DNA of 64,000 bases from NCBI RefSeq assembly GCF_902726545.1, contig NZ_CACVAD010000012.1, positions 1 to 64,000 of the forward strand. The letters are read 5' to 3'. The notes under the pieces are model-generated. The model made no database searches. It was not told where the DNA came from and worked only from the letters and a program-made list of their open reading frames with translations. Position numbers and translations under genes: made by a program. Source of the stretch: Yersinia artesiana. GTDB taxonomy: Bacteria > Pseudomonadota > Gammaproteobacteria > Enterobacterales > Enterobacteriaceae. Shown piece after piece: positions 39,055-47,939 of this stretch. Positions within the stretch are counted from its first letter, which is position 1. Every line of letters begins with the position of its first letter.

Positions 39055-39087
39055 AAACGGCTCCTCTTACCAGGAGCCGTTTTTTTA
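39055..39087 (+). terminator. Rho-independent terminator after kdgR
   Basis: An 11-bp AAACGGCTCCT/AGGAGCCGTTT hairpin with a 6-base loop is followed by seven T, about 90 bases after kdgR. Confidence 0.88.
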
Positions 39088-39243
39088 TTGATAGATAAGT
39101 TACTCAACATTCATATGAATAGATCGAGGCGTTTGAGTATTATCCGATGATATTAGTTATTATTTAAATATACTGTTGATGGCTCATTTAATTCTGTAGG
39201 TTCACTATAACCGTGCTTAAGCATAATTATAGGGAGAAAAGGA

Positions 39244-40095
39244 ATGAGGAAGTTATTAAGCACAGGATTATTGCTGTTGTTGGCGGGTTGTAGTAGCCCC
39301 CATCGTGATAATCCGCATCAATTGATTGACCGCGGTGAATATAAAGTCGATACCAGTATTCCCTCCGTAGCTAAAAATGAGCGGGTGAGATTTTTGGTGC
39401 TTCACTACACGGCAACAGATGATGCTGAATCACTGAGACTGCTGACTCAAGGGGATGTTAGCGCTCATTATCTGGTAAAAACGCACCCTGAAAGTCTTGA
39501 TGGCAAACCTATTGTTTTACAACTGGTTCCCGAATCACAGCGCGCATGGCATGCGGGTGTCAGTTATTGGCAGGGGCGGAATAGTCTCAATGATACCTCT
39601 ATAGGTATTGAAATCGTCAATAGGGGCTTCACTGAGAGGATGTTACGTAGAGAGTGGTATCCTTACAATGAATCGCAGATTGAATTGATTGAGCGGCTAA
39701 CCAAGGACATTGTTGAGCGTTATAATATTGAACCAGCGAATGTTGTTGCTCATAGCGATATAGCACCATTGAGAAAATCTGATCCCGGCCCGTTATTTCC
39801 CTGGAAACGCCTGGCAGATCAGGGCATAGGGGCTTGGCCAGATGACGCGACGGTCACAAAGTATATTGCTGGGCGCAATAAGCACGACATGGCATCTGTC
39901 AGTATTATTCAGCAAGCGCTGGCGCGCTATGGTTATCAGATCCCGCAAAGCGGCGAGTTGGATGATGAAACCCGACAAGTTATCAAAGCATTTCAGATGC
40001 ACTTTAGGGCGCAAGATTTCAGCGGTATACCGGATGTAGAAACGGAAGCTATTGCATTGGCATTGGTCGAAAAATATCGTCCCTTTCATCCTTAA
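39244..40095 (+). CDS. amiD: N-acetylmuramoyl-L-alanine amidase AmiD (lipoprotein)
   Basis: AmiD is an outer-membrane lipoprotein amidase that cleaves muramyl-peptide bonds, including anhydro-muropeptides. The 283-residue protein has a lipobox (LLLLLAGC), an Amidase_2/PGRP fold (about residues 45-190) with zinc ligands likely in LVLHYTATDD, AWHAGVSYW and VAHSDIAPLRKSDPGP, and a C-terminal peptidoglycan-binding domain (SIIQQALARYGYQIP to the end). GGGAGAAAAGGA precedes the ATG. It is convergent with tcyP and shares a terminator with it. Confidence 0.9.
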   Translation: MRKLLSTGLLLLLAGCSSPHRDNPHQLIDRGEYKVDTSIPSVAKNERVRFLVLHYTATDDAESLRLLTQGDVSAHYLVKTHPESLDGKPIVLQLVPESQRAWHAGVSYWQGRNSLNDTSIGIEIVNRGFTERMLRREWYPYNESQIELIERLTKDIVERYNIEPANVVAHSDIAPLRKSDPGPLFPWKRLADQGIGAWPDDATVTKYIAGRNKHDMASVSIIQQALARYGYQIPQSGELDDETRQVIKAFQMHFRAQDFSGIPDVETEAIALALVEKYRPFHP

Positions 40096-40141
40096 AGTCA
40101 TTGGGTGTTAGCTGTATCTCAGTGATACATTTGTTAAAAAC

Positions 40142-40171
40142 AAAAAGCCAGTCATAAATGACTGGCTTTTC
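40142..40171. terminator. Bidirectional terminator between amiD and tcyP
   Basis: A perfect 12-bp AAAAGCCAGTCA/TGACTGGCTTTT stem with a TAAA loop lies between the two converging genes. Confidence 0.88.
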
Positions 40172-40196
40172 ACATTGTCACGCTAAAGAGTGGTAT

Positions 40197-41588
40197 TTAC
40201 TGATGGGCTAAATCGCCATCATCATCACTGTTCAGAATGTCTTTATCTGTTTGTTTCATCAATTGACTGGTAATGGTACCGGCGGTCATTGAACCGCTGA
40301 CGTTCAATGCTGTACGGCCCATATCAATCAATGGTTCAACAGAGATAAGTAGAGCCACCAGAGTGACCGGCAAGCCCAGAGCCGGTAATACGATAAGTGC
40401 TGCGAAGGTCGCACCACCGCCAACGCCTGCAACACCGGCTGAGCTGATGGTGACAATGCCGACCAGTGTCGCAATCCATACTGGATCTAATGGATTAATC
40501 CCAACAGTGGGGGCCACCATCACGGCGAGCATTGCAGGATAAAGCCCCGCACAACCATTTTGGCCGATAGTCGCCCCGAAGGAGGCTGAGAAGCTGGCGA
40601 TAGATTCAGGAACCCCTAAACGGCGCGTTTGCGCTTCAACATTCAGTGGGATGCTGGCAGCACTGGAACGGCTGGTAAAGGCAAAGGTCAGCACCGGCCA
40701 TACTTTGCGGAAGAATTTCAGCGGATTGATACCAGTGAAAGACAACAGCACCGCATGCACCACAAACATAATTGCCAGGCCCAGATAAGAAGCAACAACA
40801 AAGCTGCCCAGCTTGATGATGTCTTGGATATTAGAACCCGCAACCACTTTAGTCATCAATGCCAATACGCCGTAAGGAGTCAGTTTCATCACCAGACGAA
40901 CGAGTTTCATCACCCAGGCTTGCAGCGTGTCGATAACCACCAGCACACGTTGACCTTTCTCCACATCATCTTTCAGTAATTGCAGGGAAGCTATTCCCAG
41001 GAATGTGGCAAAGATAACCACACTGATGATTGAGGTTGGGCTAGCGCCGGTCAAATCGGCAAACGGGTTTTTCGGGATAAAGGACAGCACTAGCTGAGGA
41101 ACGGTCAGGTCAGTGACTTTTCCAAGGTAATTGCTTTCGATAGCAGTCAAACGCGCTGATTCTTGTGTTCCTTGCACAAGGCCATCGGCAGTTAAGCCAA
41201 ACAGGTTGGTAACCAATACGCCTACCAGTGCTGCGATTAACGTGGTGAAGAGCAATGTGCCAATGGTTAATACACTGATTTTACCCAGAGATGCGGCATT
41301 ATGCAGTTTGGCGACAGCGCTCAAGATAGAGGCAAATACCAGTGGCATAACAATCATTTGCAGTAATTGCACATAGCCATTACCGACGATATTAAACCAA
41401 GTGATAGACTCTTTCAGCACTGGATTGTCTGCACCATAGACCCATTGCAGGCCCAGACCAAAGAGTACGCCCAACCCCAGACCTACCAAGACTTTCTTGG
41501 ACAGACTCCATTGCTTATGCCGGGTTTGTGCCAATAGTAATAGCAGTGCTACGAATAACAGCACATTAATCACAAGCGGTAGGTTCAT
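40197..41588 (-). CDS. tcyP: L-cystine symporter TcyP (YdjN)
   Basis: TcyP imports L-cystine with a cation, one of the two enterobacterial cystine uptake systems. The 463-residue protein belongs to the dicarboxylate/amino acid:cation symporter (DAACS) family and matches the recalled E. coli YdjN end to end. Features include [18 protein letters not shown], the serine-rich hairpin [15 protein letters not shown] and the substrate-site segment [14 protein letters not shown]. The ATG at 41588 has GGAG eight bases upstream and gives the E. coli length; a TTG two codons earlier is unlikely. Confidence 0.94.
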   Translation of the reverse strand: MNLPLVINVLLFVALLLLLAQTRHKQWSLSKKVLVGLGLGVLFGLGLQWVYGADNPVLKESITWFNIVGNGYVQLLQMIVMPLVFASILSAVAKLHNAASLGKISVLTIGTLLFTTLIAALVGVLVTNLFGLTADGLVQGTQESARLTAIESNYLGKVTDLTVPQLVLSFIPKNPFADLTGASPTSIISVVIFATFLGIASLQLLKDDVEKGQRVLVVIDTLQAWVMKLVRLVMKLTPYGVLALMTKVVAGSNIQDIIKLGSFVVASYLGLAIMFVVHAVLLSFTGINPLKFFRKVWPVLTFAFTSRSSAASIPLNVEAQTRRLGVPESIASFSASFGATIGQNGCAGLYPAMLAVMVAPTVGINPLDPVWIATLVGIVTISSAGVAGVGGGATFAALIVLPALGLPVTLVALLISVEPLIDMGRTALNVSGSMTAGTITSQLMKQTDKDILNSDDDGDLAHQ

Positions 41589-41806
41589 CCCCAAATCTCC
41601 AAATTATTATTTTAAATACTGACTGCATATTCAGTTGCTATTTATGTCCAGAATAGAGCCAGGCACAGTCAACTGTGCAATTAGCCGCGTATGGTAGCAG
41701 TTCCTAAGAAGGCCTACTTATATCCAAAAGGAATGGTATATAAACTTTTGCAATGATTTGTATGAATCCCATACAAATTGGTGATTATTTACCCATTAAA
41801 ATGTGA

Positions 41807-42355
41807 TCATAATCGAAAATTTTTCAATTGCTCCATATAGGATAGCAGGGGGATCGTGGTATCAGTTTGCCAATAGACGGAAAAACAAACTAATAGAACA
41901 CATAATACGCGTTCTAATTGATTCCCTTTTTGCGGACGTAATAGTGGAATAGTAAAACGCCAACGGCATGGCCATAAAAGTGGAACTCCCGCAGGTGTAA
42001 TCATATCGGCTAACAGATGACTGAAATAGCCAACAATCATCGCGTGGAATGCATCCGCGGGAATGATCCCATCGCGGGAGATATCCATTTGAAATAGTGC
42101 GATACCGCCAATGACGGCCAACAGACTATGAGTGAATCCGCGATGACCAAATGCCCGAGCAATAGGGGTTGATATCCACTTTAGCCGCTGCCCGAGGATT
42201 GATTTGGGGTGATCGATATCTGGCAGCAAGGAAGTTAACAGGGCGCCGGGTATAATATGCCACCAATCGCCATTTGCCAGTTCGGGTGTAAGACCGACTT
42301 TTTTGGCAAAAATAACGCAGGCGACAGAAAAAATAAGGTGTCCTTCCCCTGTCAT
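41807..42355 (-). CDS. ydjM: Inner-membrane metal-dependent hydrolase family protein YdjM
   Basis: This 182-residue protein of the YdjM/DUF457 family has several hydrophobic helices. The conserved motif blocks are LLPDIDHPKSILGQRLKW, FGHRGFTHSLLAV and DMITPAGVPLLWP, with Asp and His residues that could bind metal. In E. coli ydjM is a LexA-controlled SOS gene; here a LexA-like box is present upstream. Its biochemical role is unknown. It is adjacent to tcyP as in E. coli. Confidence 0.88.
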   Translation of the reverse strand: MTGEGHLIFSVACVIFAKKVGLTPELANGDWWHIIPGALLTSLLPDIDHPKSILGQRLKWISTPIARAFGHRGFTHSLLAVIGGIALFQMDISRDGIIPADAFHAMIVGYFSHLLADMITPAGVPLLWPCRWRFTIPLLRPQKGNQLERVLCVLLVCFSVYWQTDTTIPLLSYMEQLKNFRL

Positions 42356-42376
42356 ACTTGAATTCCGAATCTGTAG

Positions 42377-42392
42377 CTGTTGATTTATCCAG
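42377..42392. promoter_or_regulatory. LexA-like SOS box upstream of ydjM
   Basis: CTGTTGATTTATCCAG fits the CTGT-N8-ACAG consensus with a single mismatch (CCAG) and an AT-rich centre. It lies 22 bases before the ydjM start, consistent with the known SOS control of this gene in E. coli. Confidence 0.6.
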
Positions 42393-42506
42393 TATATGAG
42401 ATTTTTAATGTCATGAATAGCCGTTACGCTGTAACTAAATGTCTCATTTTAGGTGAGTTAAGAAAGGGTAATTTAACCTAAAGCTTTGTAATGTATGTGG
42501 AGAGAT

Positions 42507-42546
42507 AAAAAAAGGGGAAAAGTGACCGGGAGTCAGCTTTTCCCCA
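42507..42546 (-). terminator. Terminator of kdgM
   Basis: On the minus strand, GGGGAAAAG-TGAC and its complement form a long stem with one bulge, followed by seven T. It begins about 95 bases after the kdgM stop. Confidence 0.8.
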
Positions 42547-42641
42547 AAGTAATACGGGTATGGGCATAATTAACAAATAATGATGAGGGTACTAATAACT
42601 ACAGGTTACGAACGACAACACATCAATTACAAGGTCAGAAT

Positions 42642-43340
42642 TTAGAAGCTGTACTGCACACCGACACGGTAACGAGTTTGGCGCTCATCAGTGGTTTTGC
42701 TGCCAGCAACGTTGCCGATGGCAACATATGGCTTCCAGTTTTTATCCCATTTGTAAGCGACTTTCAGGTCATGACTCCACTCTTCTTTCTCTTTATTAGC
42801 GAGAATTTCGTCTTCGGATTTCTTGTAGTTCAATTCATATTCTGCTGAATAGTTTTTCAAGAAGTTGTAGGCAAACAGCATAGTGAACTCATGGCCTTTC
42901 TCGGTTGCTTTAGTCTGAGCAGGCTGGTTACGCTTGTAATATGGGCGATAACGCAGTGATGTTGAGAAGTCATCAGTAAAGGACACTTTACCGCGCAGGT
43001 AAGGGCGGTAGTTATTAGAATCAGAAGAAGATTCTAATGAGAAACCAGGCTCCAATTGGAATGTTTTATTGAATTGGTAAACATAACTGGCAACCACTTC
43101 GGTGCCATTACTCACTTGCTCATTAAATGGTTTATTCGGTGTGGTATCGGAGCTGTGCTGGCCCCATTTCCCTTCCAAAGACAGACCAAAGCCATTAGCA
43201 AAACGGTTGGAAATCAGTAAACGATCTTTATGATCAGATTTACTTGTATCTTTCATTTCATGCCGGTAGTCAATTGTTGTTGCAACAGAACTAAAGCTGA
43301 TTACGGATGCCACTGCCAGAGTCAGTAATTTAAATTTCAT
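42642..43340 (-). CDS. kdgM: Oligogalacturonate-specific porin KdgM
   Basis: KdgM-family porins let oligogalacturonides cross the outer membrane. The 232-residue protein has a signal peptide (MKFKLLTLAVASVISFSSVA). It alternates short beta strands rich in aromatic and basic residues (TIDYRHEMKD, PYLRGKVSFTD, RYRPYYKRNQPA) and ends with the outer-membrane signature RVGVQYSF. The basic strands suit an anionic sugar substrate. A near-perfect KdgR box lies 95 bases upstream. It is downstream of togBANM but has its own promoter region. Confidence 0.9.
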   Translation of the reverse strand: MKFKLLTLAVASVISFSSVATTIDYRHEMKDTSKSDHKDRLLISNRFANGFGLSLEGKWGQHSSDTTPNKPFNEQVSNGTEVVASYVYQFNKTFQLEPGFSLESSSDSNNYRPYLRGKVSFTDDFSTSLRYRPYYKRNQPAQTKATEKGHEFTMLFAYNFLKNYSAEYELNYKKSEDEILANKEKEEWSHDLKVAYKWDKNWKPYVAIGNVAGSKTTDERQTRYRVGVQYSF

Positions 43341-43433
43341 TTTTATATAATCCCAGGGTTATGGTTATTTAAATAAAAAGTCATTAACAAATTTATAAAA
43401 AATCAACATACGGTTGGAAAACAATTTCACGAA

Positions 43434-43458
43434 CAAAGAAACAATGTTTCATTTATTG
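43434..43458. promoter_or_regulatory. KdgR operator upstream of kdgM
   Basis: AAAGAAACAATGTTTCATTT is the best KdgR box in the window, nearly identical to the Dickeya consensus. KdgR is known to repress kdgM in Dickeya. Confidence 0.85.
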
Positions 43459-43584
43459 TGAATGCACATTCTATTTATATTATTAAATATTTATGTGATC
43501 CAGATCTGTGTTGATGATTATTTTTTTAAACAGATATTAAATTGTGATGTCGGTCTAATTGGCTATTATTTTATGGTTATAAAA

Positions 43585-43617
43585 CAAAAGAACCCCGCCA
43601 AATTAATGGCAGGGTTT
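43585..43617 (-). terminator. Terminator of the togMNAB operon
   Basis: On the minus strand AACCCTGCCA and TGGCGGGGTT pair with one mismatch and are followed by CTTTTGTTTT, 33 bases after togB. Confidence 0.75.
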
Positions 43618-43649
43618 AATAGATACTTAAGTTAAATTAAATAACTTTA

Positions 43650-44942
43650 TTAACGCATAGCACGTTTCAGAATACGATCACCTTGTTTGTTAAAGTATTC
43701 TGCAGTTTCTTGTACGGTCTTCTGGCCATAATCGATATATTGAATTGCATCACCGAACAGTGAAACAATTTGCGGGTCATCAAAGTATGGTGAAGTGGTC
43801 ATTTTATGTGGCAATTCCAACGCCATATTTAAACCGGCAACAGAAGGATCTTCATCTTTAATGACACCACTGGCACGCAATTGCGTTACCGCCGTAGCAC
43901 TCAATGGCACGCCACGCTCCAGACCTAATGCTTCAACCCCTTCTTTACTGTTAAGTAAGAAGTTGATTAACATCGCACTTTCTTGTGGATGCTTGGTTGA
44001 TTTACCAATTGACAGCATCTGTGCTGGTTTAAAGAATAAACCGGCATCTTTTGCTCCTGGCAACATTGGATATGGACCAAGCACCAATTTAGCCGGTTTG
44101 GTCAGGTTATCGGAATACTTGGTTATGGTGGAGTTCCACATATAAGTACCCGCCCACTCTCCATTAATCCATGGCTTCATTTCATACATATTGCTCTTGC
44201 CGAATGAAGCATAGTATTTGGTGGATGGCATAACATGGCTATCTACCATGGTTTTATACATGGTAAAGAATTCAACCCACTGCTCAGGCGAATAAGCAAA
44301 TTTCTTATTAGCTTCATCAATAGTAGGAATGTTGTATTTCTGTGTCATATAAGAGCGGATTAACGCTAAAGTATCCTGATGCTCTAATACCACTGGATAA
44401 TATTGATCACCCAGTTTTTCTTTAAATACTTTACCGGCAGCCAGTAATTCATCCCATGTTTTTGGATATTCTAAGCCAGCTTTAGACCAGGTCGCATCGT
44501 TGAAATAGAAGATACGGGCTGTTACTGAAATTGGAATACCATTCAACTTGCCATTAACGGTGGTTTGTTGCAGTTCTTTCGGGTCGAATTGTGCTAAATC
44601 TAATTGCTCTTTTACATTAAACAAATTATAGAAGCCAGTGCCGTCTTTAGAGAAAATAGGCAACCAGTTCCAGTTAGTTTGCATAACATCGGGTTCAGTA
44701 CCACCGGCAATCTGAGTTGTCAGGCGAGATAAGTGACCATCCCAACCGGTGTATTCTGCTTTAACATTAATATTCGGATGCTGTTTATGGAATTCTTCTA
44801 ATGCTTTCAACGTTACCTGGTGACGACCATTCCCGCCCCACCATGACATACGTAAATTAACTTCATCCTGTGCTGCAAAGGCTTGATGTGATAATAGTGC
44901 CAGAGTGGATGCTATCAGCGTGTGTAGGATCGCTTTTTTCAT
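43650..44942 (-). CDS. togB: Oligogalacturonide-binding periplasmic protein TogB
   Basis: TogB is the substrate-binding component of the Tog ABC importer and also serves chemotaxis to oligogalacturonides in Dickeya. The 430-residue protein has a Sec signal peptide (MKKAILHTLIASTLALLSHQAFA) and the family 1 solute-binding fold (VNLRMSWWGGNGRHQVTLKA, GTEPDVMQTNWNWLPIF, NFLLNSKEGVEALGLERGVP). It is the last gene of pelW-togMNAB. GGAG precedes the ATG. Confidence 0.92.
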   Translation of the reverse strand: MKKAILHTLIASTLALLSHQAFAAQDEVNLRMSWWGGNGRHQVTLKALEEFHKQHPNINVKAEYTGWDGHLSRLTTQIAGGTEPDVMQTNWNWLPIFSKDGTGFYNLFNVKEQLDLAQFDPKELQQTTVNGKLNGIPISVTARIFYFNDATWSKAGLEYPKTWDELLAAGKVFKEKLGDQYYPVVLEHQDTLALIRSYMTQKYNIPTIDEANKKFAYSPEQWVEFFTMYKTMVDSHVMPSTKYYASFGKSNMYEMKPWINGEWAGTYMWNSTITKYSDNLTKPAKLVLGPYPMLPGAKDAGLFFKPAQMLSIGKSTKHPQESAMLINFLLNSKEGVEALGLERGVPLSATAVTQLRASGVIKDEDPSVAGLNMALELPHKMTTSPYFDDPQIVSLFGDAIQYIDYGQKTVQETAEYFNKQGDRILKRAMR

Positions 44943-44957
44943 TGGGTACTGCTCCTG

Positions 44958-46085
44958 TTAAAGAGAGATATTTTTTTCTGTTTTTGCATCAAAGATATGG
45001 CATTTATCCATATCAAACTGGAAGTACACGGTGCGATGCAGACCATTTTCGATAATAGGTCGTGCTTCGTCAGACGGCAGACGACAGGTCAGCTCAAAGT
45101 CATCAACTTTGATATACATAAAGAATTCGTGACCCATGTTTTCCACACGGACTAATTCACCTTGTGAGTGATTATCACTAAATGGATTCATAGACATGCT
45201 GACGAACTCAGGACGTACACCAAAGAACACTTTTTCCCCGGCGTGGGCAGCGACTTTGGCTTGCTGTCTTTCATTCAATACCAGGGTGTATTGACCGACT
45301 GTCAGGCCAACTTTCCCATCTTTTTCTACCAGCGTGCTCGGTTTGATATTCATTTCCGGCGCGCCGATAAAACCGGCAACAAACATATTGGTAGGGTAGT
45401 GATAGAGATTATCTGGGGTATCGACTTGCATAATATGACCCAGTTTCATCACACAGATTCGGTCACCCATGGTCATTGCTTCAGTCTGGTCGTGGGTAAC
45501 GTAAACTGTGGTTGCTGCTTTACCGCTTTTCTTCAACTGCTTATGTAAATCGGAGATACGGATACGCATGGAGGCGCGCAGTTTGGCATCCAGGTTTGAT
45601 AACGGCTCGTCGAACAAAAACACATCGGGCTTTTTAACAATGGCGCGACCAACAGCCACACGCTGTGCCTGACCACCAGACAACTGACGCGGCAAGCGGT
45701 CAAGCAGGTCTTCAAGTTCCAAAATTTTAGCTGCTTCAGCAACTTGTGTTTCAATTTGGTCTTTTGGCAATTTGCTCAACTTCAAGCCAAAAGCCAGGTT
45801 TTCTTTTACGGTCATGTGCGGATACAGCGCATAGTTCTGGAACACCATGGCAATACCACGGGATTTTGGTGCCAGATTATTGACCACCCGATCACCAATT
45901 CGTACTTCACCATCACTGATGGTTTCCAGCCCAGCCAACATACGCAGGGTAGTGGATTTAGCACAGCCAGATGGGCCAACAATCACCATAAATTCGCCAT
46001 CATGGATCTTCAGATCAATGCCATGAACTGCGCGGAAACCGTTGGAGTAAACTTTGCCTAATTTGTTGAAAATGACTTCAGCCAT
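44958..46085 (-). CDS. togA: Oligogalacturonide ABC transporter ATPase TogA
   Basis: TogA is the MalK/UgpC-type ATPase energising the Tog importer on the inner face of the cytoplasmic membrane. The 375-residue protein has Walker A (GPSGCAKST), Q-loop (VFQNYALYPHM), signature LSGGQAQRVAVGRA, Walker B (VFLFDEPLSNLDA), the H-loop (VTHDQ) and a C-terminal TOBE/OB regulatory region. The Walker A carries Ala where most relatives have Gly. AGAGGA precedes the ATG. Togetherness with TogMNB and PelW fixes the substrate class. Confidence 0.92.
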   Translation of the reverse strand: MAEVIFNKLGKVYSNGFRAVHGIDLKIHDGEFMVIVGPSGCAKSTTLRMLAGLETISDGEVRIGDRVVNNLAPKSRGIAMVFQNYALYPHMTVKENLAFGLKLSKLPKDQIETQVAEAAKILELEDLLDRLPRQLSGGQAQRVAVGRAIVKKPDVFLFDEPLSNLDAKLRASMRIRISDLHKQLKKSGKAATTVYVTHDQTEAMTMGDRICVMKLGHIMQVDTPDNLYHYPTNMFVAGFIGAPEMNIKPSTLVEKDGKVGLTVGQYTLVLNERQQAKVAAHAGEKVFFGVRPEFVSMSMNPFSDNHSQGELVRVENMGHEFFMYIKVDDFELTCRLPSDEARPIIENGLHRTVYFQFDMDKCHIFDAKTEKNISL

Positions 46086-46098
46086 GATAAATCCTCTA

Positions 46099-47016
46099 TT
46101 AACCTTTAATTCCGCTGCTGGTTACGCCTTGCACGAAGTAGCGTTGAGCCAGGAAGAAAACAATGATGGACGGCAGAATGGAGATGCTCGCCATTGCCAG
46201 AATTTCGTTCCAAGGTGCGCCTTCGGTCACGTCAATTGACATCTTAAGAGCCAGCGCTATCGGGTACTTATCTACGCTGTAGACGTAAATCAGTGGGCCG
46301 ATAAAGTCGTTCATTGACCACATGAACTGGAACAATGCCACGGAGATAATGGCTGGCTTCAAGATTGGCACTACCACGTACCACAACACCTGGAAGGAGT
46401 TACATCCGTCGATTTGTGCTGCTTCTTCCATATCGCGAGGAACACCGCGCAGGAACTGAATAAGCATGAAGACGAAGAATCCTTGTGTCGCAAACGCCAA
46501 TGGCAGATACAGCGGCATGTAGCTATTCAGCATGCCCATTTCACGGAACATAATGTATTGAGGAATCAATAACACGGTACTTGGCAGCAACATGGTGGTG
46601 ATCAATGTTGCGAACCAGAATTTCTTCCATGGAATTTCAAAGCGCGCAAAACCATACGCCACGATGGTGGAAGAGATAATGGTCAGGATGACTTTCGGGA
46701 TAACAAACTTAAAGGTGTTAAGCATGTAGTGACCGAAATTATATTCCGTACCGGTTTTCCAACCGTTAACGAAACCATCCCGCGTTGGGTGTTCTGGCCA
46801 TAATCCTAATGTGGTGAAAATTTCATTATTAGGCTTAAAGGCTGCTGAGAACATCCACAACAGTGGGTAGAGCATCATCAGTCCGACAATAATCAAAATA
46901 ACGTAGCGGAAAATGGCACTGACTTTTGCTTTACGTAATGTGCGGCTAACTTCCGCATCAGCAATATCCTGCGCCAGATCTAATTTCTTCTGGTGGGAGT
47001 TTTGTACGTCAGTCAT
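46099..47016 (-). CDS. togN: Oligogalacturonide ABC transporter permease TogN
   Basis: TogN is one of two inner-membrane channel subunits. The 305-residue protein has six hydrophobic helices and the permease EAA loop (EEAAQIDGCNSFQVLWYVVVPILKP shortened here to the core EEAAQIDGC-x8-VVVPILKP) that docks with TogA. AAAGGAGG lies before the ATG at 47016; this start overlaps the end of togM by eight bases, so translation is coupled. The longer in-frame reading to 47082 runs back into togM without support. Confidence 0.92.
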   Translation of the reverse strand: MTDVQNSHQKKLDLAQDIADAEVSRTLRKAKVSAIFRYVILIIVGLMMLYPLLWMFSAAFKPNNEIFTTLGLWPEHPTRDGFVNGWKTGTEYNFGHYMLNTFKFVIPKVILTIISSTIVAYGFARFEIPWKKFWFATLITTMLLPSTVLLIPQYIMFREMGMLNSYMPLYLPLAFATQGFFVFMLIQFLRGVPRDMEEAAQIDGCNSFQVLWYVVVPILKPAIISVALFQFMWSMNDFIGPLIYVYSVDKYPIALALKMSIDVTEGAPWNEILAMASISILPSIIVFFLAQRYFVQGVTSSGIKG

Positions 47017-47899
47017 TTTTTCCTCCTTTATCGGCGGAGTAGAAGACCCAATATTTAGATGATTTAAATGCAATTGAGGCAAAGAGAGCGACTACCAGGA
47101 ATAATATCCAGGCCAGTGCTGCACCATATCCCATATCAAAGTATTTAAACGCCGTGTCATATATATAGAGCGAGAATAAGTAGGTGTAATGGGTTGGCCC
47201 ACCACCGGTTATGACATAAGGCGCGGTAAATTCCTGGAATGCCTGTGTGGTTTGCATAATAAAGTTGAAGAAAATAACCGGCGTAATTAACGGCACGGTA
47301 ACTTTCATAAACATTTGCCATTTAGAGGCACCATCTATCATGGCAGCTTCATATTGTGACTGCGGTACGTTCTGCAATGCGGCCAGGAAGATAACCATGG
47401 CAGAACCAAACTGCCAAACACGCAGTAATGTCACTGATGTCAGCGCCAGCGCTGGCTCTCCCAGCCAGTTGATCGGGTCAAACCCGAGCACACCGATAAA
47501 GCCATTAAGTAGACCATCAATGGCAAATAGTGCGCGCCATAACACTGCAATAGCTACGCTGCTGCCGAGAATTGATGGAATATAGAATGCGGTACGGAAG
47601 AAGCCAATACCACGTAATTTAAAGTTCAGTACAAAAGCGATCCCCAGAGCAAATGCTAATTTTAATGGAATAGTCAGAAACACATAAGCGAAAGTGACGC
47701 CCATGGATTTCCAGAATAAATCATCTTCAAGGAACATATGACGATAATTCTCGATCCCGTTATAAACGGGAGGGTTCATTAAGTCATACTCAGTAAAACT
47801 GAGAAAGAAAGATGATACAAAGGGGAAAGCCGTGAATATTATCAACCCTATTATATAAGGTGATATATAGGCTAACCCCAGCATTCTGTTTTCATTCAT
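47009..47899 (-). CDS. togM: Oligogalacturonide ABC transporter permease TogM
   Basis: TogM is the other channel subunit, related to MalF/UgpA. The 296-residue protein has six membrane helices (the first in YISPYIIGLIIFTAFPFVSS) and the EAA loop (YEAAMIDGASKWQMF then VTVPLI). It follows pelW by 40 bases and overlaps togN. Confidence 0.92.
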   Translation of the reverse strand: MNENRMLGLAYISPYIIGLIIFTAFPFVSSFFLSFTEYDLMNPPVYNGIENYRHMFLEDDLFWKSMGVTFAYVFLTIPLKLAFALGIAFVLNFKLRGIGFFRTAFYIPSILGSSVAIAVLWRALFAIDGLLNGFIGVLGFDPINWLGEPALALTSVTLLRVWQFGSAMVIFLAALQNVPQSQYEAAMIDGASKWQMFMKVTVPLITPVIFFNFIMQTTQAFQEFTAPYVITGGGPTHYTYLFSLYIYDTAFKYFDMGYGAALAWILFLVVALFASIAFKSSKYWVFYSADKGGKND

Positions 47900-47939
47900 A
47901 ATGCTTACCTATTTTTAATAACATGAAAGATAAATAAAA

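Larger units (their letters stand above)
43341..43649. promoter_or_regulatory. kdgM upstream region and tog operon end
   Basis: This 309-base AT-rich region holds the kdgM promoter with its KdgR box and, nearer 43600, the tog operon terminator (both listed separately). TGTGA half-sites near 43454 and 43492 could belong to a CRP site, but neither is convincing. I see no small gene. Confidence 0.5.

Noticed and set aside
43490-43510. Possible CRP site upstream of kdgM
   Set aside because: Only one good TGTGA half; the other half departs too far from TCACA to support a call.
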